A stretch of DNA of 64,000 nucleotides from contig JAEUUC010000006.1 in NCBI GenBank assembly GCA_016787665.1, positions 1 to 64,000 on the forward strand, written 5' to 3'. Shown here piece after piece: positions 54,737-64,000 of this stretch. How positions within the stretch are numbered: position 1 is the stretch's first letter; each line of letters opens with the position of its first letter. Below the pieces are notes generated by a model, which was not told where the DNA came from, did not search any database, and saw only the letters and a list, made by a program, of their open reading frames with translations. The stretch comes from Cyclobacteriaceae bacterium. Its GTDB lineage: Bacteria; Bacteroidota; Bacteroidia; Cytophagales; Cyclobacteriaceae. The translations under genes were made by a program, and so were the position numbers.

Positions 54737-57052
54737 ATGAAGTACGTTTCGCCAAACACTGCTCAACCTCAATCCGATCAACTGGACTGGAACAAGCTAT
54801 CCAGCATCTTTGGTCACCAACGTTGGCGAATACTGGCTCTTTTGGCCGTATGCCTGTTAACCTCTTATCTCTACATACGGTATACCAAAGATGTGTACCA
54901 GGCGGAATCGGAGTTGAAACTTGATGTGAAGCGCGATGCCACCGAACTTGGTATTAAGGAGTTGGTCGAAGACCAAAACATTAATTTGATATCGGGTGAA
55001 ATTGAGCAAATCAAGTCAAAACTCTTTTTGAACCGCGTGCTTGATTCATTGGATCTCGAAATTAGCTACCTGAGCGTGGGTAATGTTTTGAATAACGAAT
55101 TGTACCGCAGATCTCCGTTTCGCGTGGAATATCAGTTTGGTCAGCGACAGTTACTGGATGTGCCTTTCCTGCTTACAGTAGAAAACGAAGAGCAATTTCA
55201 GCTTCAGATTGGAGAGGGCGGTAAGCGCCTTGAAGGCACATTTGACAAACCCCTCGACCTGGAGGGCGGCACGTTAACGGTGTTTCGCCTGCAGCCCTTC
55301 GATCAAAAAGACTACTCATTTGTAATCAATAGCCGCGAAAGATCGATTGAATATCTCAAGCAGCAGATGAACGTTGAACCCCTGAATATTAATGCCAATA
55401 CGATCCGGATTACGTTTCAAGATCACAATGCTCTGAAAGCCGCCACGATCGTTAACAAAATTGATTCCGTCTATATTTCATACAGCAACGAACAAAAGAA
55501 TCTCGCGAACAAACAAAAAATCGACTGGCTCAACAACGAACTCACGCAGGTGGAGGACAAGATGGAGGCCTACGAAAACTACTTTGAGTCTTTTACCCTG
55601 CAAAACAAGAGTAACGACCTGAATGCCGACCTCAAGCGGGTGATTGCTCAAATCAACCGACTCGACTCGCAACGTTTTGATATCACCAGGCGTATCAGCG
55701 AACTGGACGTTCTTCAGCAAAACCTTACGAATGGTACCATGGCCGTCTCCCCGTTACAACGCAGTCTGCTGCCCGATTACACGGAGAAGAAACTCGAAGA
55801 GCTCGAGAGGATGGTGCGCGACCAGGAGCGCATTGGACTGGCCTACAATGAAAATACGCTTGCCTACAAACAAAAACAGCAGGAATTCAATCAATTACGT
55901 GAAATTGTAATTAATCAGGTTAGTGAGCTTAAAAAAAACTATCGCAATCAATTGGCCGACCTGGCCCAGCGCAAGATCAAATTGGAAAATGCTTTTGCGG
56001 CCATGCCTGACAAGAATACCCAGTTCAGCAAAAATCAACGTTACTACAAATTATACGAGGAGTTCTATCTAACGATGATGCAGGCCAAGGCCGAGTTTGA
56101 GATCGCCCAAGCCGGCAGCACGCCCGATTTTAAGATTCTGTCCTCCGCTGTGGTTCCCACCCATCCCATTTCACCCCGTAGATTGATGATTATGGGGATC
56201 GGGTTGGTAGCCGGCCTCGTACTAAACTTCTTTTTTATCGGACTAGTCTACGTATTCAATAACAAAATCAATAGCCTGCGGGAGATTGAGCAGACAACTG
56301 ATGTTCCGGTGCTGGGAACAATCCCGGTCAGCAGGAAAATCCGAAAGGGCGAATTGCATGTGGTCAGCAATCCCAAATCGATGGTCAGTGAAGCCATTCG
56401 ATCGCTACGTACCAATCTTGATTTTTTCTCTACCGGCCGAGACCGAAAACTCATTACCATCTCATCCTCTATTTCGGGCGAGGGAAAATCATTCCTGGCT
56501 ATGAATTTGGGAGCGGTGCTGGCCATGTCACATAAGCGCGTGGCATTGCTCGATCTGGATATGCGGAAGAGTAAAACCGATCAGTCGATTAAGCCCGAGG
56601 ATCCATCCAAAGGGATGAGCACAATCCTGATTCGTAAATTCAAATGGGAGGACTGCCTGGTGAAAACAGCCCTTCCCAATCTCGATTTCATACCCTCCGG
56701 GCCACACCCACCGAATCCTTCCGAACTACTACTTAATGGAGAGTTCTCCGCACTACTGGATGAATTGAAGGAACGGTATGACTACATCGTAATGGACACT
56801 CCACCCATTGGGCTGGTGACGGACGGCATGATGGCCATGCGGAGATCCGATGTGTCCATTTTTGTCTTTCGCGCCAATTATTCGCAACGCGAGTTCATTC
56901 ACAACCTGCAGCGAACCGTGTCAATAAATAAGCTAGAACGTGTATCAGTAGTGCTCAATGCCGTGCCGTTGGAGCAGAAGAACTACGGATATGGGTATTA
57001 CGAAGATCAGGAGGCGACCCGGACGGGCTGGAAGAAATGGTTTCGCGGCTGA
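54737..57052 (+). CDS. Wzc-like polysaccharide tyrosine autokinase
   Basis: A 771-aa inner-membrane co-polymerase/BY-kinase. Two transmembrane helices (about 30-50 and 480-510) flank a periplasmic coiled-coil domain (Wzz-like; LNNELTQVEDKMEAYENYF near 255). The cytoplasmic kinase has Walker A SISGEGKSFLAMNLG near 578, Walker A' LLDLDMRKS near 606 and Walker B YIVMDTPPIG near 680. The C-terminus has a tyrosine cluster (NYGYGYYED) for autophosphorylation. It controls chain length and export with the Wza-like protein; the phosphatase follows with a 16-base overlap. Confidence 0.95.
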   Translation: MKYVSPNTAQPQSDQLDWNKLSSIFGHQRWRILALLAVCLLTSYLYIRYTKDVYQAESELKLDVKRDATELGIKELVEDQNINLISGEIEQIKSKLFLNRVLDSLDLEISYLSVGNVLNNELYRRSPFRVEYQFGQRQLLDVPFLLTVENEEQFQLQIGEGGKRLEGTFDKPLDLEGGTLTVFRLQPFDQKDYSFVINSRERSIEYLKQQMNVEPLNINANTIRITFQDHNALKAATIVNKIDSVYISYSNEQKNLANKQKIDWLNNELTQVEDKMEAYENYFESFTLQNKSNDLNADLKRVIAQINRLDSQRFDITRRISELDVLQQNLTNGTMAVSPLQRSLLPDYTEKKLEELERMVRDQERIGLAYNENTLAYKQKQQEFNQLREIVINQVSELKKNYRNQLADLAQRKIKLENAFAAMPDKNTQFSKNQRYYKLYEEFYLTMMQAKAEFEIAQAGSTPDFKILSSAVVPTHPISPRRLMIMGIGLVAGLVLNFFFIGLVYVFNNKINSLREIEQTTDVPVLGTIPVSRKIRKGELHVVSNPKSMVSEAIRSLRTNLDFFSTGRDRKLITISSSISGEGKSFLAMNLGAVLAMSHKRVALLDLDMRKSKTDQSIKPEDPSKGMSTILIRKFKWEDCLVKTALPNLDFIPSGPHPPNPSELLLNGEFSALLDELKERYDYIVMDTPPIGLVTDGMMAMRRSDVSIFVFRANYSQREFIHNLQRTVSINKLERVSVVLNAVPLEQKNYGYGYYEDQEATRTGWKKWFRG

Positions 57053-57771
57053 TCAATTTGTTCTCCTCGGGTTCTCGCATCACGCATTTACCGTATCCGG
57101 TTGATTTCCACTCCCACCTTGTCCCGGGCATAGATGATGGCGTGAAAACCGTTGATGACTCCGTAGGCATTTTGAGTTTCTTTGAACAACTCGGTATCAA
57201 GCGCTGCATCACCACACCGCATGTGATGGCGGATACCTACCCCAACACACCTGACCTTATCAACTCCGGAATGGCAGCCGTGCGCGCGCAGCTACAACCA
57301 ACAGCCCGGTTTGAGGCGGCAGCCGAATACTATCTGGATGAGAAGTTCGTGCAAATGCTCGATCAGCCCGGTTCGCTGTTGACATTTGACGACCGCTATC
57401 TGCTTTTCGAAACAAACTTTGTGAGTGAGCCCTTCAACCTAAACGAAATCATCTTCAAAATGACGGTGGCCGGGTATCGCCCCGTACTGGCGCACCCCGA
57501 GCGGTATGCTTACATGACGATTCAAAAAGCCGAAGATATCCGAAACCGGGGTGTACTGCTCCAACTCAATCTCCTCTCGCTAATCGGCTTTTATGGGCGA
57601 CCTGCCGAAACGATGGCACGACAACTGATCGACCGAAATATGATTGATGCCGTGGGAAGTGATGCGCACAGCATGGCACAGGCCCGCTTACTGGTAGACG
57701 TAATGCAAACGCGTTCCTTTGCCAAAGCGATGGAACTTCCGCTGCTGAACTATACATTGGCCGTGGCATGA
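57037..57771 (+). CDS. PHP-type tyrosine phosphatase (CpsB/YwqE-like)
   Basis: A 244-aa metal-dependent phosphatase of the PHP superfamily. Metal ligands lie in DFHSHLVPGIDDG (about 23-35) and DAVGSDAHS (about 206-214), with ITTPHVMAD near 61 and LAHPERY near 150. In Gram-positive bacteria this type removes phosphate from BY-kinases. It overlaps the Wzc-like gene by 16 bases and the SDR gene by 4, so translational coupling and the function of reversing Wzc phosphorylation are likely. Confidence 0.9.
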   Translation: MVSRLINLFSSGSRITHLPYPVDFHSHLVPGIDDGVKTVDDSVGILSFFEQLGIKRCITTPHVMADTYPNTPDLINSGMAAVRAQLQPTARFEAAAEYYLDEKFVQMLDQPGSLLTFDDRYLLFETNFVSEPFNLNEIIFKMTVAGYRPVLAHPERYAYMTIQKAEDIRNRGVLLQLNLLSLIGFYGRPAETMARQLIDRNMIDAVGSDAHSMAQARLLVDVMQTRSFAKAMELPLLNYTLAVA

Positions 57772-58751
57772 TTGGGATAACCGGGGCAAATGGTCTCTTG
57801 GGCCGGCACCTCACCCAGGCGCTGAAGGTTCAACAACCCGTCCGGGCTATCGTACGGGACAAGTCTTCAATGCCTGACTTTGACGGTGAAGTGGTTGAAG
57901 CCAATGTGCTGGACCCGCTGTCGCTGGTAGATGCCTTTCAAGGGTGTTCCATGGTCGTGCATGCAGCGGCACGAGTTTCCTACGACCCGCGGGCAAAACG
58001 GGAAATCATGGATACCAACGTGGTGGGCACGAGCCATGCGGTGGATGCTGCTCTTCGAAGCGGAGTAAAAAAATTTATTCACATCAGTTCCGTAGCTGCT
58101 TTGCCCAAACCGCGTGGTGCTGAAACGATTTCCGAAAAAACATTTCTCCAGGATCCCGAGTTCTCCAGCGACTATGCCAAATCAAAATACCTTGCCGAGC
58201 TGGAAGTCTACCGGGGCCAGGAAGAAGGTCTCTTGGTCACGATTGTAAATCCTTCGCTTATTCTCGCGCCAGTTATCGCAGCGCGAAGCAGCGGGCAGAT
58301 CTTTCACTACGTGTGGAACGAGAAACCATTTTACACAGAGGGATGGGTGAACTATGTCGATGTCCGCGATGTAGTCGAACTCACTAACCGGGTGGCCCTT
58401 CAGAACTTCCCGGGTCAACGTTTTATTGCTAGTGGCGGTAGCACATCCTATCGCGACCTTTTTGAACGCGTGGCCGCCAAATTAGGGCGAAGGCCACCGC
58501 GGCTTGAGGCCAAACCGTGGATGATCCCGTTCGCAGTGGCCGCGGAAAATCTGATGGCGGCTGCGTCTGGCCGTGAGCGCATGCTGACAAGGCAATCCAT
58601 GCGAAACTCCTTTAACCGCGTGCGCTTCGATGCTACGCTCTCCATCCAAAAAACCGGTCTTAACTACCATACGCTTGACGAAACACTCACGTATTGCTGC
58701 AAATCATTAACAGGTACGTTTACAACAAACAATCGACTTGTGCAAGGTTGA
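57768..58751 (+). CDS. Extended SDR NAD-dependent epimerase/dehydratase
   Basis: A 327-aa Rossmann-fold enzyme. GITGANGLLGRHL (about 3-15) is the cofactor motif, and HISSVAALP with SDYAKSKYLAE (Tyr-x3-Lys) is the active site. It resembles dihydroflavonol-reductase/3-beta-HSD-like SDRs more than classical UDP-sugar epimerases, so its substrate is uncertain. The 4-base overlap with the phosphatase suggests that it belongs to the polysaccharide operon. Confidence 0.85.
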   Translation: MIGITGANGLLGRHLTQALKVQQPVRAIVRDKSSMPDFDGEVVEANVLDPLSLVDAFQGCSMVVHAAARVSYDPRAKREIMDTNVVGTSHAVDAALRSGVKKFIHISSVAALPKPRGAETISEKTFLQDPEFSSDYAKSKYLAELEVYRGQEEGLLVTIVNPSLILAPVIAARSSGQIFHYVWNEKPFYTEGWVNYVDVRDVVELTNRVALQNFPGQRFIASGGSTSYRDLFERVAAKLGRRPPRLEAKPWMIPFAVAAENLMAAASGRERMLTRQSMRNSFNRVRFDATLSIQKTGLNYHTLDETLTYCCKSLTGTFTTNNRLVQG

Positions 58752-58821
58752 CATCGGCTATTCTTTGTCCCAATTTTGCTGCACAAACGAGCTGTAAGCT
58801 CGGGCAACCAAACCCAACGGA

Positions 58822-60234
58822 ATGGCCCACGAATTTCGGAAACGCGAAGAGCATGCGGAGTTGGTTAAGCGTTTTGAAGAAAGTTTGAAACTGCAGACTG
58901 CAGTTTTTTTTGAACTCGAACAATACGAAATCATCATCGATTACTATCTGGACCGCACCAAACCGGCCAAAGCCCTGAAGGCGGTTGACAAGGCGATGGA
59001 TCAGTTTCCGTATTCATCCGAATTGCTTCCGCTCAAGGCAAATATTTTATCTCAACTCGAGCAGTACGAAGAGGCGCTTGACATCCTGTCTACCAGCCGA
59101 AATCTTCAGCCGCAGGACGTGGACATTTTGCTTTCGATTGGATCAATCTATTCCCTTCAAGGCAAACATCAGGATGCAATCGCTATCTATGAAGAGGCAT
59201 TGACCATGACGGAGGATGAACAAGATGAAATCTTTTATCACCTCGGGCTGGCTCACCAAAGTCTGGATGATTTCGACAAAGCGATCGGTTACTACAAGAA
59301 ATCCATTGAGTCCAACATTCGCCACGAGGGGGCTCTTTACGAACTTGCGTATTGCCTGGACATCGTAGGGCAACTTGAAGCAAGCTTATCTTACTACCGC
59401 AAGTTCATTGATGAAGATCCATTCTCGGCTGCAGCCTGGTATAATCTGGGTATTGTCTGCAATAAACTGGAAAAGTATGATGAAGCGTTGGAAGCCTACG
59501 AATATGGCATAGCCTTGGACGAAACCTTTGCTTCGGCTCATTATAACATGGGCAATACGTACATGAATCTGGAGCAATTCACCAAGGCACTCGATGCTTT
59601 TCGAAAAACGATTGAATTAGAGGGCCCCAGTCCGGAAGTATATTGTTGCATGGGGGCGGCTTATGAAGGCCTCAGTCAGTTTGAGTTAGGTCTGAAGTAT
59701 TTTCAAAAATCCGCCAAACTCGATCCCCTGTATGACGAGGCGTGGTATGGCGCTGGCAACTGCCTTGAAAAACAAGAGAACTGGTATCAGGCGTTGCACT
59801 TTTACAACAAATGCATCAAGCTGAATCCGCATAATGCCGAATATTGGAAGGCAGCCGCTCATGCTGAATTTAAAATCGGAAATACGATCAGCAGCATCAG
59901 CGCTTACGAAGAGGCGAGCCATTTGAGTCCGGAGGATAAGGAGATTTGGCTGAATTGGTCGTTTATTTACTACGAGCAAGGTGAACATGCGAAGGCCGTA
60001 GAAGTACTGGCGCAGGGAATGGAGGAACGCCCCGATGAATCGGAATTCCTCTACCGCATGGCCGTATACCTCATTGAAGCCGGGCGTTTCAAAGAGGCAC
60101 TCAATTATCTGGAAAATGGGTTAATTTTGGATTTTCAGGGCCATACGGTACTGTTCGATTTCTTTCAGAACAACGAAACCCAAAAGGCTCTTTACAAGAT
60201 CATAGAACAGTTTAGAAAAGATCACCATTCATGA
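58822..60234 (+). CDS. Tetratricopeptide-repeat protein
   Basis: A 470-aa soluble protein made almost wholly of TPR repeats (about twelve; for example AAWYNLGIVCNKLEKYDEALEAYEYGI and ASAHYNMGNTYMNLEQFTKALDAF). No signal peptide is seen, so it is probably cytoplasmic. It may act as a protein-binding scaffold; partners are unknown. A small CGAGCT/AGCTCG hairpin (58788-58802) lies just upstream, and a -7-like box with one extra base (TATTCTTTG, 58759-58767). It overlaps the following gene by 4 bases. Confidence 0.9.
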   Translation: MAHEFRKREEHAELVKRFEESLKLQTAVFFELEQYEIIIDYYLDRTKPAKALKAVDKAMDQFPYSSELLPLKANILSQLEQYEEALDILSTSRNLQPQDVDILLSIGSIYSLQGKHQDAIAIYEEALTMTEDEQDEIFYHLGLAHQSLDDFDKAIGYYKKSIESNIRHEGALYELAYCLDIVGQLEASLSYYRKFIDEDPFSAAAWYNLGIVCNKLEKYDEALEAYEYGIALDETFASAHYNMGNTYMNLEQFTKALDAFRKTIELEGPSPEVYCCMGAAYEGLSQFELGLKYFQKSAKLDPLYDEAWYGAGNCLEKQENWYQALHFYNKCIKLNPHNAEYWKAAAHAEFKIGNTISSISAYEEASHLSPEDKEIWLNWSFIYYEQGEHAKAVEVLAQGMEERPDESEFLYRMAVYLIEAGRFKEALNYLENGLILDFQGHTVLFDFFQNNETQKALYKIIEQFRKDHHS

Positions 60235-61034
60235 ACTACTCACTCAAGAACTTGCCTGAACGCACCCGTAAACCCAGGCAAGTGGGCTTCACCATGGCCA
60301 TGGATAAAGGGTTAAGCGTGCGCGAAGCGGAAGATTTTGTCAGCAATTGTGCTGACCATGTGGATATTATCAAGTTGGGCTGGGCCACGTCTTATGTCAC
60401 TCCCCGATTGAAGGAAAAACTGGCCGTGTATAAAGAAGCGGGAATCCCCTGCTATTTTGGAGGAACCTTATTTGAAGCCTTCATCATTCGCGATCAGTTT
60501 GATGACTATCGGAAGGTTTTGGACCAGTTTGGCCTTCAATATGCCGAAGTAAGCGATGGTTCCATTGACCTTGATCACGACAAGAAATGCGAGTATATCG
60601 CCAAGTTGGCCGGGCAGGTGACGGTGCTTTCCGAAGTGGGTTCGAAAGATGCTGATAAGATTATTCCGCCCTACATGTGGATTGACCTGATGCAGAAGGA
60701 ACTGGAAGCCGGAGCGTGGAAAGTAATTGGCGAAGCTCGCGAAAGTGGTAATGTAGGTCTATTTCGTTCTACCGGTGAAGTTCGCTCTGGATTGGTCCAG
60801 GAAATCCTGACGAAAATTCCGTTTGAAAAGATTATTTGGGAAGCTCCCCAAAAAGCGCAACAGGTTTGGTTCATTAAGTTGCTGGGGGCCAATGTTAACC
60901 TGGGCAACATTGCACCGAATGAGGTAATTCCGCTGGAGACGATTCGCTTAGGGTTGCGAGGCGATACGTTCCTGCACTTTCTGGGCATTGAGCGTAAGAA
61001 AGATGTTAGTGCCCCTCCCTTCCATGCGGATTAA
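60231..61034 (+). CDS. Phosphosulfolactate synthase-like (ComA family)
   Basis: A 267-aa TIM-barrel enzyme of the ComA family, which adds sulfite to phosphoenolpyruvate to give phosphosulfolactate. KLGWATSYVTPRLKEKLAVY, YFGGTLFEAFIIRDQFDDY, EVSDGSIDLDHDKKCEYI and VIGEARESGNVGLF are the family blocks. In methanogens this is the first step to coenzyme M. Here it may feed another sulfonate such as a sulfonolipid precursor; this is inference. It overlaps the TPR gene by 4 bases and lies 6 bases before the DUF368 gene. Confidence 0.88.
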   Translation: MNYSLKNLPERTRKPRQVGFTMAMDKGLSVREAEDFVSNCADHVDIIKLGWATSYVTPRLKEKLAVYKEAGIPCYFGGTLFEAFIIRDQFDDYRKVLDQFGLQYAEVSDGSIDLDHDKKCEYIAKLAGQVTVLSEVGSKDADKIIPPYMWIDLMQKELEAGAWKVIGEARESGNVGLFRSTGEVRSGLVQEILTKIPFEKIIWEAPQKAQQVWFIKLLGANVNLGNIAPNEVIPLETIRLGLRGDTFLHFLGIERKKDVSAPPFHAD

Positions 61035-61040
61035 CCAAAG

Positions 61041-61979
61041 ATGAGATCTTTAAAAGACTACGGGTTATTGTATTTGAAAGGCCTGAGCATGGGCGGGGCG
61101 GATGTCATCCCGGGCGTGTCGGGTGGTACCATTGCCTTCATCACGGGTATCTATGACGAATTGCTTCACTCGATCAAATCGATCGATGCCAAGGTCATTC
61201 GGCTGGTGTTCACCTTTCGAATCGCAGAAGCCTGGAAAAAAGTCAATGGAAATTTCCTGATTGTATTACTCGCGGGCCTGGCCACGGCCTGGATCAGTCT
61301 GGCCCGCGCTATGAAATATCTGCTGGACAATTACCAGATTGGTACCTGGTCATTCTTTTTCGGCCTCATTATTATTTCCACATTTCAAGTGCTGCGTCAG
61401 GTGCGCCAGCGAACCGTCAAGGCGTTTTTGGCGTTCGCGTTCGGTGTTGTCGTGGCTTATTTCATTACACTGCTTTCGCCCACCTCCACCCCCGATGCGC
61501 TATGGTTCATTTTCATTGCGGGTGCCATTGCCATTTGTGCGATGATTCTGCCCGGTATTTCCGGTGCCTTTATTCTTCTGCTGATGGGCAAGTACGAGTT
61601 CATTCTGACTAAAATATTGATCGAGTTCAACATTCCGGTGGCCGCTACGTTCGCAGCCGGCTGCCTGGTGGGGTTATGGGCATTTTCGCACGCACTCACC
61701 TGGGTGCTGGATCATTACCACGACCTAACAGTAGCCATGCTGGCAGGCTTTATGGTTGGGTTCCTGAACAAGATCTGGCCTTGGCGCGAGGCAACGGCCT
61801 ACCATTTGAACAGCCAGGGGCAGCAAGTGGTGTCATTCGATCGGAGCGTATGGCCATGGGACTATTTAGCTAAGACCGGCCACAATCCACAAATTTTGTA
61901 CGCCATTTTATTCGCAGCGTTGGGCGTACTGCTGGTGGTCGGAATCGAAAAGGTAGCTGCGTTGATGAAAACGAAATAA
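61041..61979 (+). CDS. DUF368 membrane protein (PopT-like polyprenyl-phosphate flippase)
   Basis: A 312-aa inner-membrane protein with about eight helices. SMGGADVIPGVSGGTIAFITGIYDELL (about 16-42) is the DUF368 signature, echoed by CAMILPGISGAFILLLMGKYE near 175-195, an inverted-repeat-like pair. DUF368 members (PopT) are reported to return undecaprenyl phosphate to the cytoplasmic face of the membrane for reuse in cell-wall and polysaccharide synthesis. Such recycling would serve the exopolysaccharide genes upstream, though they are a separate unit. Confidence 0.9.
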   Translation: MRSLKDYGLLYLKGLSMGGADVIPGVSGGTIAFITGIYDELLHSIKSIDAKVIRLVFTFRIAEAWKKVNGNFLIVLLAGLATAWISLARAMKYLLDNYQIGTWSFFFGLIIISTFQVLRQVRQRTVKAFLAFAFGVVVAYFITLLSPTSTPDALWFIFIAGAIAICAMILPGISGAFILLLMGKYEFILTKILIEFNIPVAATFAAGCLVGLWAFSHALTWVLDHYHDLTVAMLAGFMVGFLNKIWPWREATAYHLNSQGQQVVSFDRSVWPWDYLAKTGHNPQILYAILFAALGVLLVVGIEKVAALMKTK

Positions 61980-61983
61980 TGTC

Positions 61984-62727
61984 ATGGAAAAGAAATTTGG
62001 TTTGATTGGTCAAACCGTAAGTCACTCCTTTTCAAAAGCCTATTTTGATGAGAAATTTTTTCGGGAGGGATTGCGGGATTACCATTATGATCTTTACCCC
62101 CTGAACACCATTGACGAGCTTCGAAAGCTGCTGGACGAAATGCCCGAGTTATGCGGCTTGAACGTAACCGTTCCGTACAAGGAGCAGGTTATGAAATTTC
62201 TTGACGAAATAGATCCGATCGCAAAAAAAATCGGAGCTGTAAATGTCATTCGGATTTCGGGCGGCCGGCTCAAGGGCTTCAATACCGATTGTGATGCATT
62301 TCGTGAAACACTCGAGAAGTGGTATACACCAAAGGAAAAAACGCACGCTCTGATTCTGGGGACGGGTGGGTCATCCAAGGCGGTGCGCGAGGCATTGACC
62401 CAATTGGGTATTCCTTACCACCTGGTATCCCGCGAAAAGGTTAAGGATGGCTTTACCTATGATGACTTGGAGAAGAAACCCGCCATCATGCACGACTACC
62501 ATCTGATCATCAATACCACCCCGCTCGGCATGTCCCCCAACACGAGCACCTATCCGCCCATTCCATACGATAAACTTACCCACGATCACTACGTATACGA
62601 TCTGATTTACAATCCGGCCCGCACCGTGTTCCTGCAAAAAGCAGAGATGCGCAATGCCGTTATCAAAAACGGGCTTGAAATGCTTCACGTACAAGCCGAA
62701 AAATCGTGGGCCATTTGGAACAACTGA
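61984..62727 (+). CDS. aroE: Shikimate dehydrogenase
   Basis: A 247-aa enzyme of the chorismate pathway, reducing 3-dehydroshikimate with NADPH. The substrate-binding SHSFSKAYF is at about 13-21 and the catalytic Lys in NVTVPYKEQVM near 65. The NADP-binding loop is GTGGSSKAV near 125-133. NTTPLGMSPN near 173 is conserved. It lies 4 bases after the DUF368 gene and 26 before uvrB. Its product pathway feeds pabB at 20 kb. Confidence 0.95.
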   Translation: MEKKFGLIGQTVSHSFSKAYFDEKFFREGLRDYHYDLYPLNTIDELRKLLDEMPELCGLNVTVPYKEQVMKFLDEIDPIAKKIGAVNVIRISGGRLKGFNTDCDAFRETLEKWYTPKEKTHALILGTGGSSKAVREALTQLGIPYHLVSREKVKDGFTYDDLEKKPAIMHDYHLIINTTPLGMSPNTSTYPPIPYDKLTHDHYVYDLIYNPARTVFLQKAEMRNAVIKNGLEMLHVQAEKSWAIWNN

Positions 62728-62753
62728 CGGATTGCTTCCGTTAGTGGAAATGC

Positions 62754-64000
62754 ATGCCCTTCCGCCTCACCACAGAGTACAACCCAACCGGTGATCAGCC
62801 AAAAGCGATTAAGGAACTCGTTAGCGGCCTTCACAATGGCGAGCCCTTTCAAACACTGTTGGGTGTAACCGGCAGCGGCAAGACATTTACCATTGCCAAT
62901 GTAGTAGCCCAGGTGGACCGCCCCACGCTGGTGCTCAGTCACAACAAAACACTGGCCGCGCAATTGTATGGGGAGTTCAAGCAGTTTTTTCCGGACAATG
63001 CCGTTGAGTATTTCATTTCATATTACGACTACTATCAACCGGAAGCCTACATCCCCACCTCGAATCTGTACATTGAGAAAGACCTATCGATCAATGAAGA
63101 AATCGAAAAACTACGGCTAAGTGCTACCTCATCGCTACTCTCCGGGCGCAGAGACGTTTTAGTCGTAGCCTCCGTTTCCTGTATTTATGGAATTGGAAAC
63201 CCCGAAGAATTTGGCAAGAACCGAATTACACTGCGCGCGGGTGAAACGATTGCCCGCAATAGACTTCTTTTTGCCCTGGTGGACATTTTGTACAGCCGAA
63301 CCGAAGTTGACTTCAAACGCGGTACGTTTCGTGTTAAGGGCGATACGGTAGATGTCTTCCTGGCCTATACCGATTATGCTATTCGGATCTACTTTTTCGG
63401 AGATGAGATTGAAGCTCTTCACATCATCGATCCCGTCACGGGCAAGAAAATATCAGATGAGAAAGTTGTGGTGATTTTCCCGGCCAATCTGTTTGTTACC
63501 GGCAAAGATCTGCTGCACCTGGCTATCCGCGAAATTCAGGATGACTTGGTGGCACAGGTGAGTATGTTTGAACAAGAAAAGAAACACCTGGAAGCCAAAC
63601 GACTAAAAGAGCGCACCGAATTTGATCTGGAAATGATGCGCGAGCTTGGTTACTGCAACGGCATTGAAAACTATTCGCGTTACTTTGACAGGCGATCGGT
63701 TGGGGCAAGACCGTTCTGCCTGATTGATTACTTTCCGGATGATTACCTGCTCGTTGTGGATGAGAGCCACGTCACCGTACCGCAGATTCGGGCGATGTGG
63801 GGAGGTGACCGTTCGCGAAAAGTAAACCTAGTAGACTACGGCTTCCGCCTGCCCTCGGCATTGGATAACCGCCCCCTCACGTTCAATGAATTCGAGGCCC
63901 TGCTTAACCAGGTGATCTTTGTAAGCGCCACGCCAAGCGAATACGAACTGCGGAAATCGGAGGGCGTTGTAGTGGAGCAACTCATCCGGCCAACCGGGCT
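62754..64000 (+). CDS. uvrB: Excinuclease ABC subunit B (partial, 3' end cut by window)
   Basis: The first 415 codons of UvrB, the damage-verifying helicase-like subunit of nucleotide excision repair. The start ATG at 62754 gives [19 protein letters not shown], the usual N-terminus; the ATG at 62750 is out of frame. Walker [11 protein letters not shown] lies near 37-46, and the beta-hairpin region [21 protein letters not shown] near 88-108. [23 protein letters not shown] near 325-350 includes Walker B (DESH). No frame break is seen before the window ends. Confidence 0.97.
   Translation, partial: MPFRLTTEYNPTGDQPKAIKELVSGLHNGEPFQTLLGVTGSGKTFTIANVVAQVDRPTLVLSHNKTLAAQLYGEFKQFFPDNAVEYFISYYDYYQPEAYIPTSNLYIEKDLSINEEIEKLRLSATSSLLSGRRDVLVVASVSCIYGIGNPEEFGKNRITLRAGETIARNRLLFALVDILYSRTEVDFKRGTFRVKGDTVDVFLAYTDYAIRIYFFGDEIEALHIIDPVTGKKISDEKVVVIFPANLFVTGKDLLHLAIREIQDDLVAQVSMFEQEKKHLEAKRLKERTEFDLEMMRELGYCNGIENYSRYFDRRSVGARPFCLIDYFPDDYLLVVDESHVTVPQIRAMWGGDRSRKVNLVDYGFRLPSALDNRPLTFNEFEALLNQVIFVSATPSEYELRKSEGVVVEQLIRPTG

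Overview
The window is chromosomal DNA from a member of the Bacteroidota, most likely the Cytophagales/Cytophagia branch. Four things point there: two SusC/SusD outer-membrane uptake pairs, a PorE-like protein of the gliding/type IX secretion type, FtsX/MacB-like permeases of the kind abundant in this group, and the Bacteroidota-type -7 promoter element TAnnTTTG in front of many genes. The genus cannot be fixed from sequence reading alone. Most of the window is ordinary, densely packed core genome with many 4-base ATGA start/stop overlaps. I see no prophage, integrase, insertion sequence or CRISPR array.

Left part (1-12.4 kb). The 5' end of a 16S rRNA gene leaves the window on the minus strand, with a recognisable rrn promoter and a leader of about 320 bases. 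Upstream of it, on the same strand, lies a compact run: rel/spoT (ppGpp metabolism), a Fur-family regulator, a STAS-domain protein and purA. tRNA-Leu(UAG), trigger factor, clpP and clpX follow on the plus strand, with an opposite-strand FAD-dependent reductase gene between clpP and clpX. Then come lpxB and queD (minus) and an hldD-like heptose epimerase (plus).

Middle (12.4-38 kb). Two SusC/SusD loci on the minus strand flank the set lepA-folD-queE-pabB-pabC-porE-like; the second locus also encodes a small lipoprotein. Next is a probable metal-linked ABC system (TerB-like protein, DUF3299-like secreted protein, His-rich permease, ATPase), then a large sortilin/BNR-repeat protein and a divergent MacB/FtsX-like permease.

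Right part (38-64 kb). RNA methyltransferase and birA diverge from rsfS-ftsH. These are followed by lpxH and a secreted hypothetical protein, an NtrC/NtrY-type two-component pair, acpP, a YopX-domain gene, a lipid kinase, a copper-type P-ATPase, tRNA-Arg(CCU) and hflX. An exopolysaccharide set (glycosyltransferase, Wza-like exporter, Wzc-like kinase, CpsB-like phosphatase, SDR) comes next. The window ends with a run of TPR protein, phosphosulfolactate synthase-like, DUF368, aroE and the start of uvrB.

No wholly new system is obvious. The points most worth a second look are the His-rich Zrg-like ABC cluster, the placing of ppGpp and purine genes beside an rrn operon, the lepA-to-porE string, and the phosphosulfolactate synthase/DUF368 pair.
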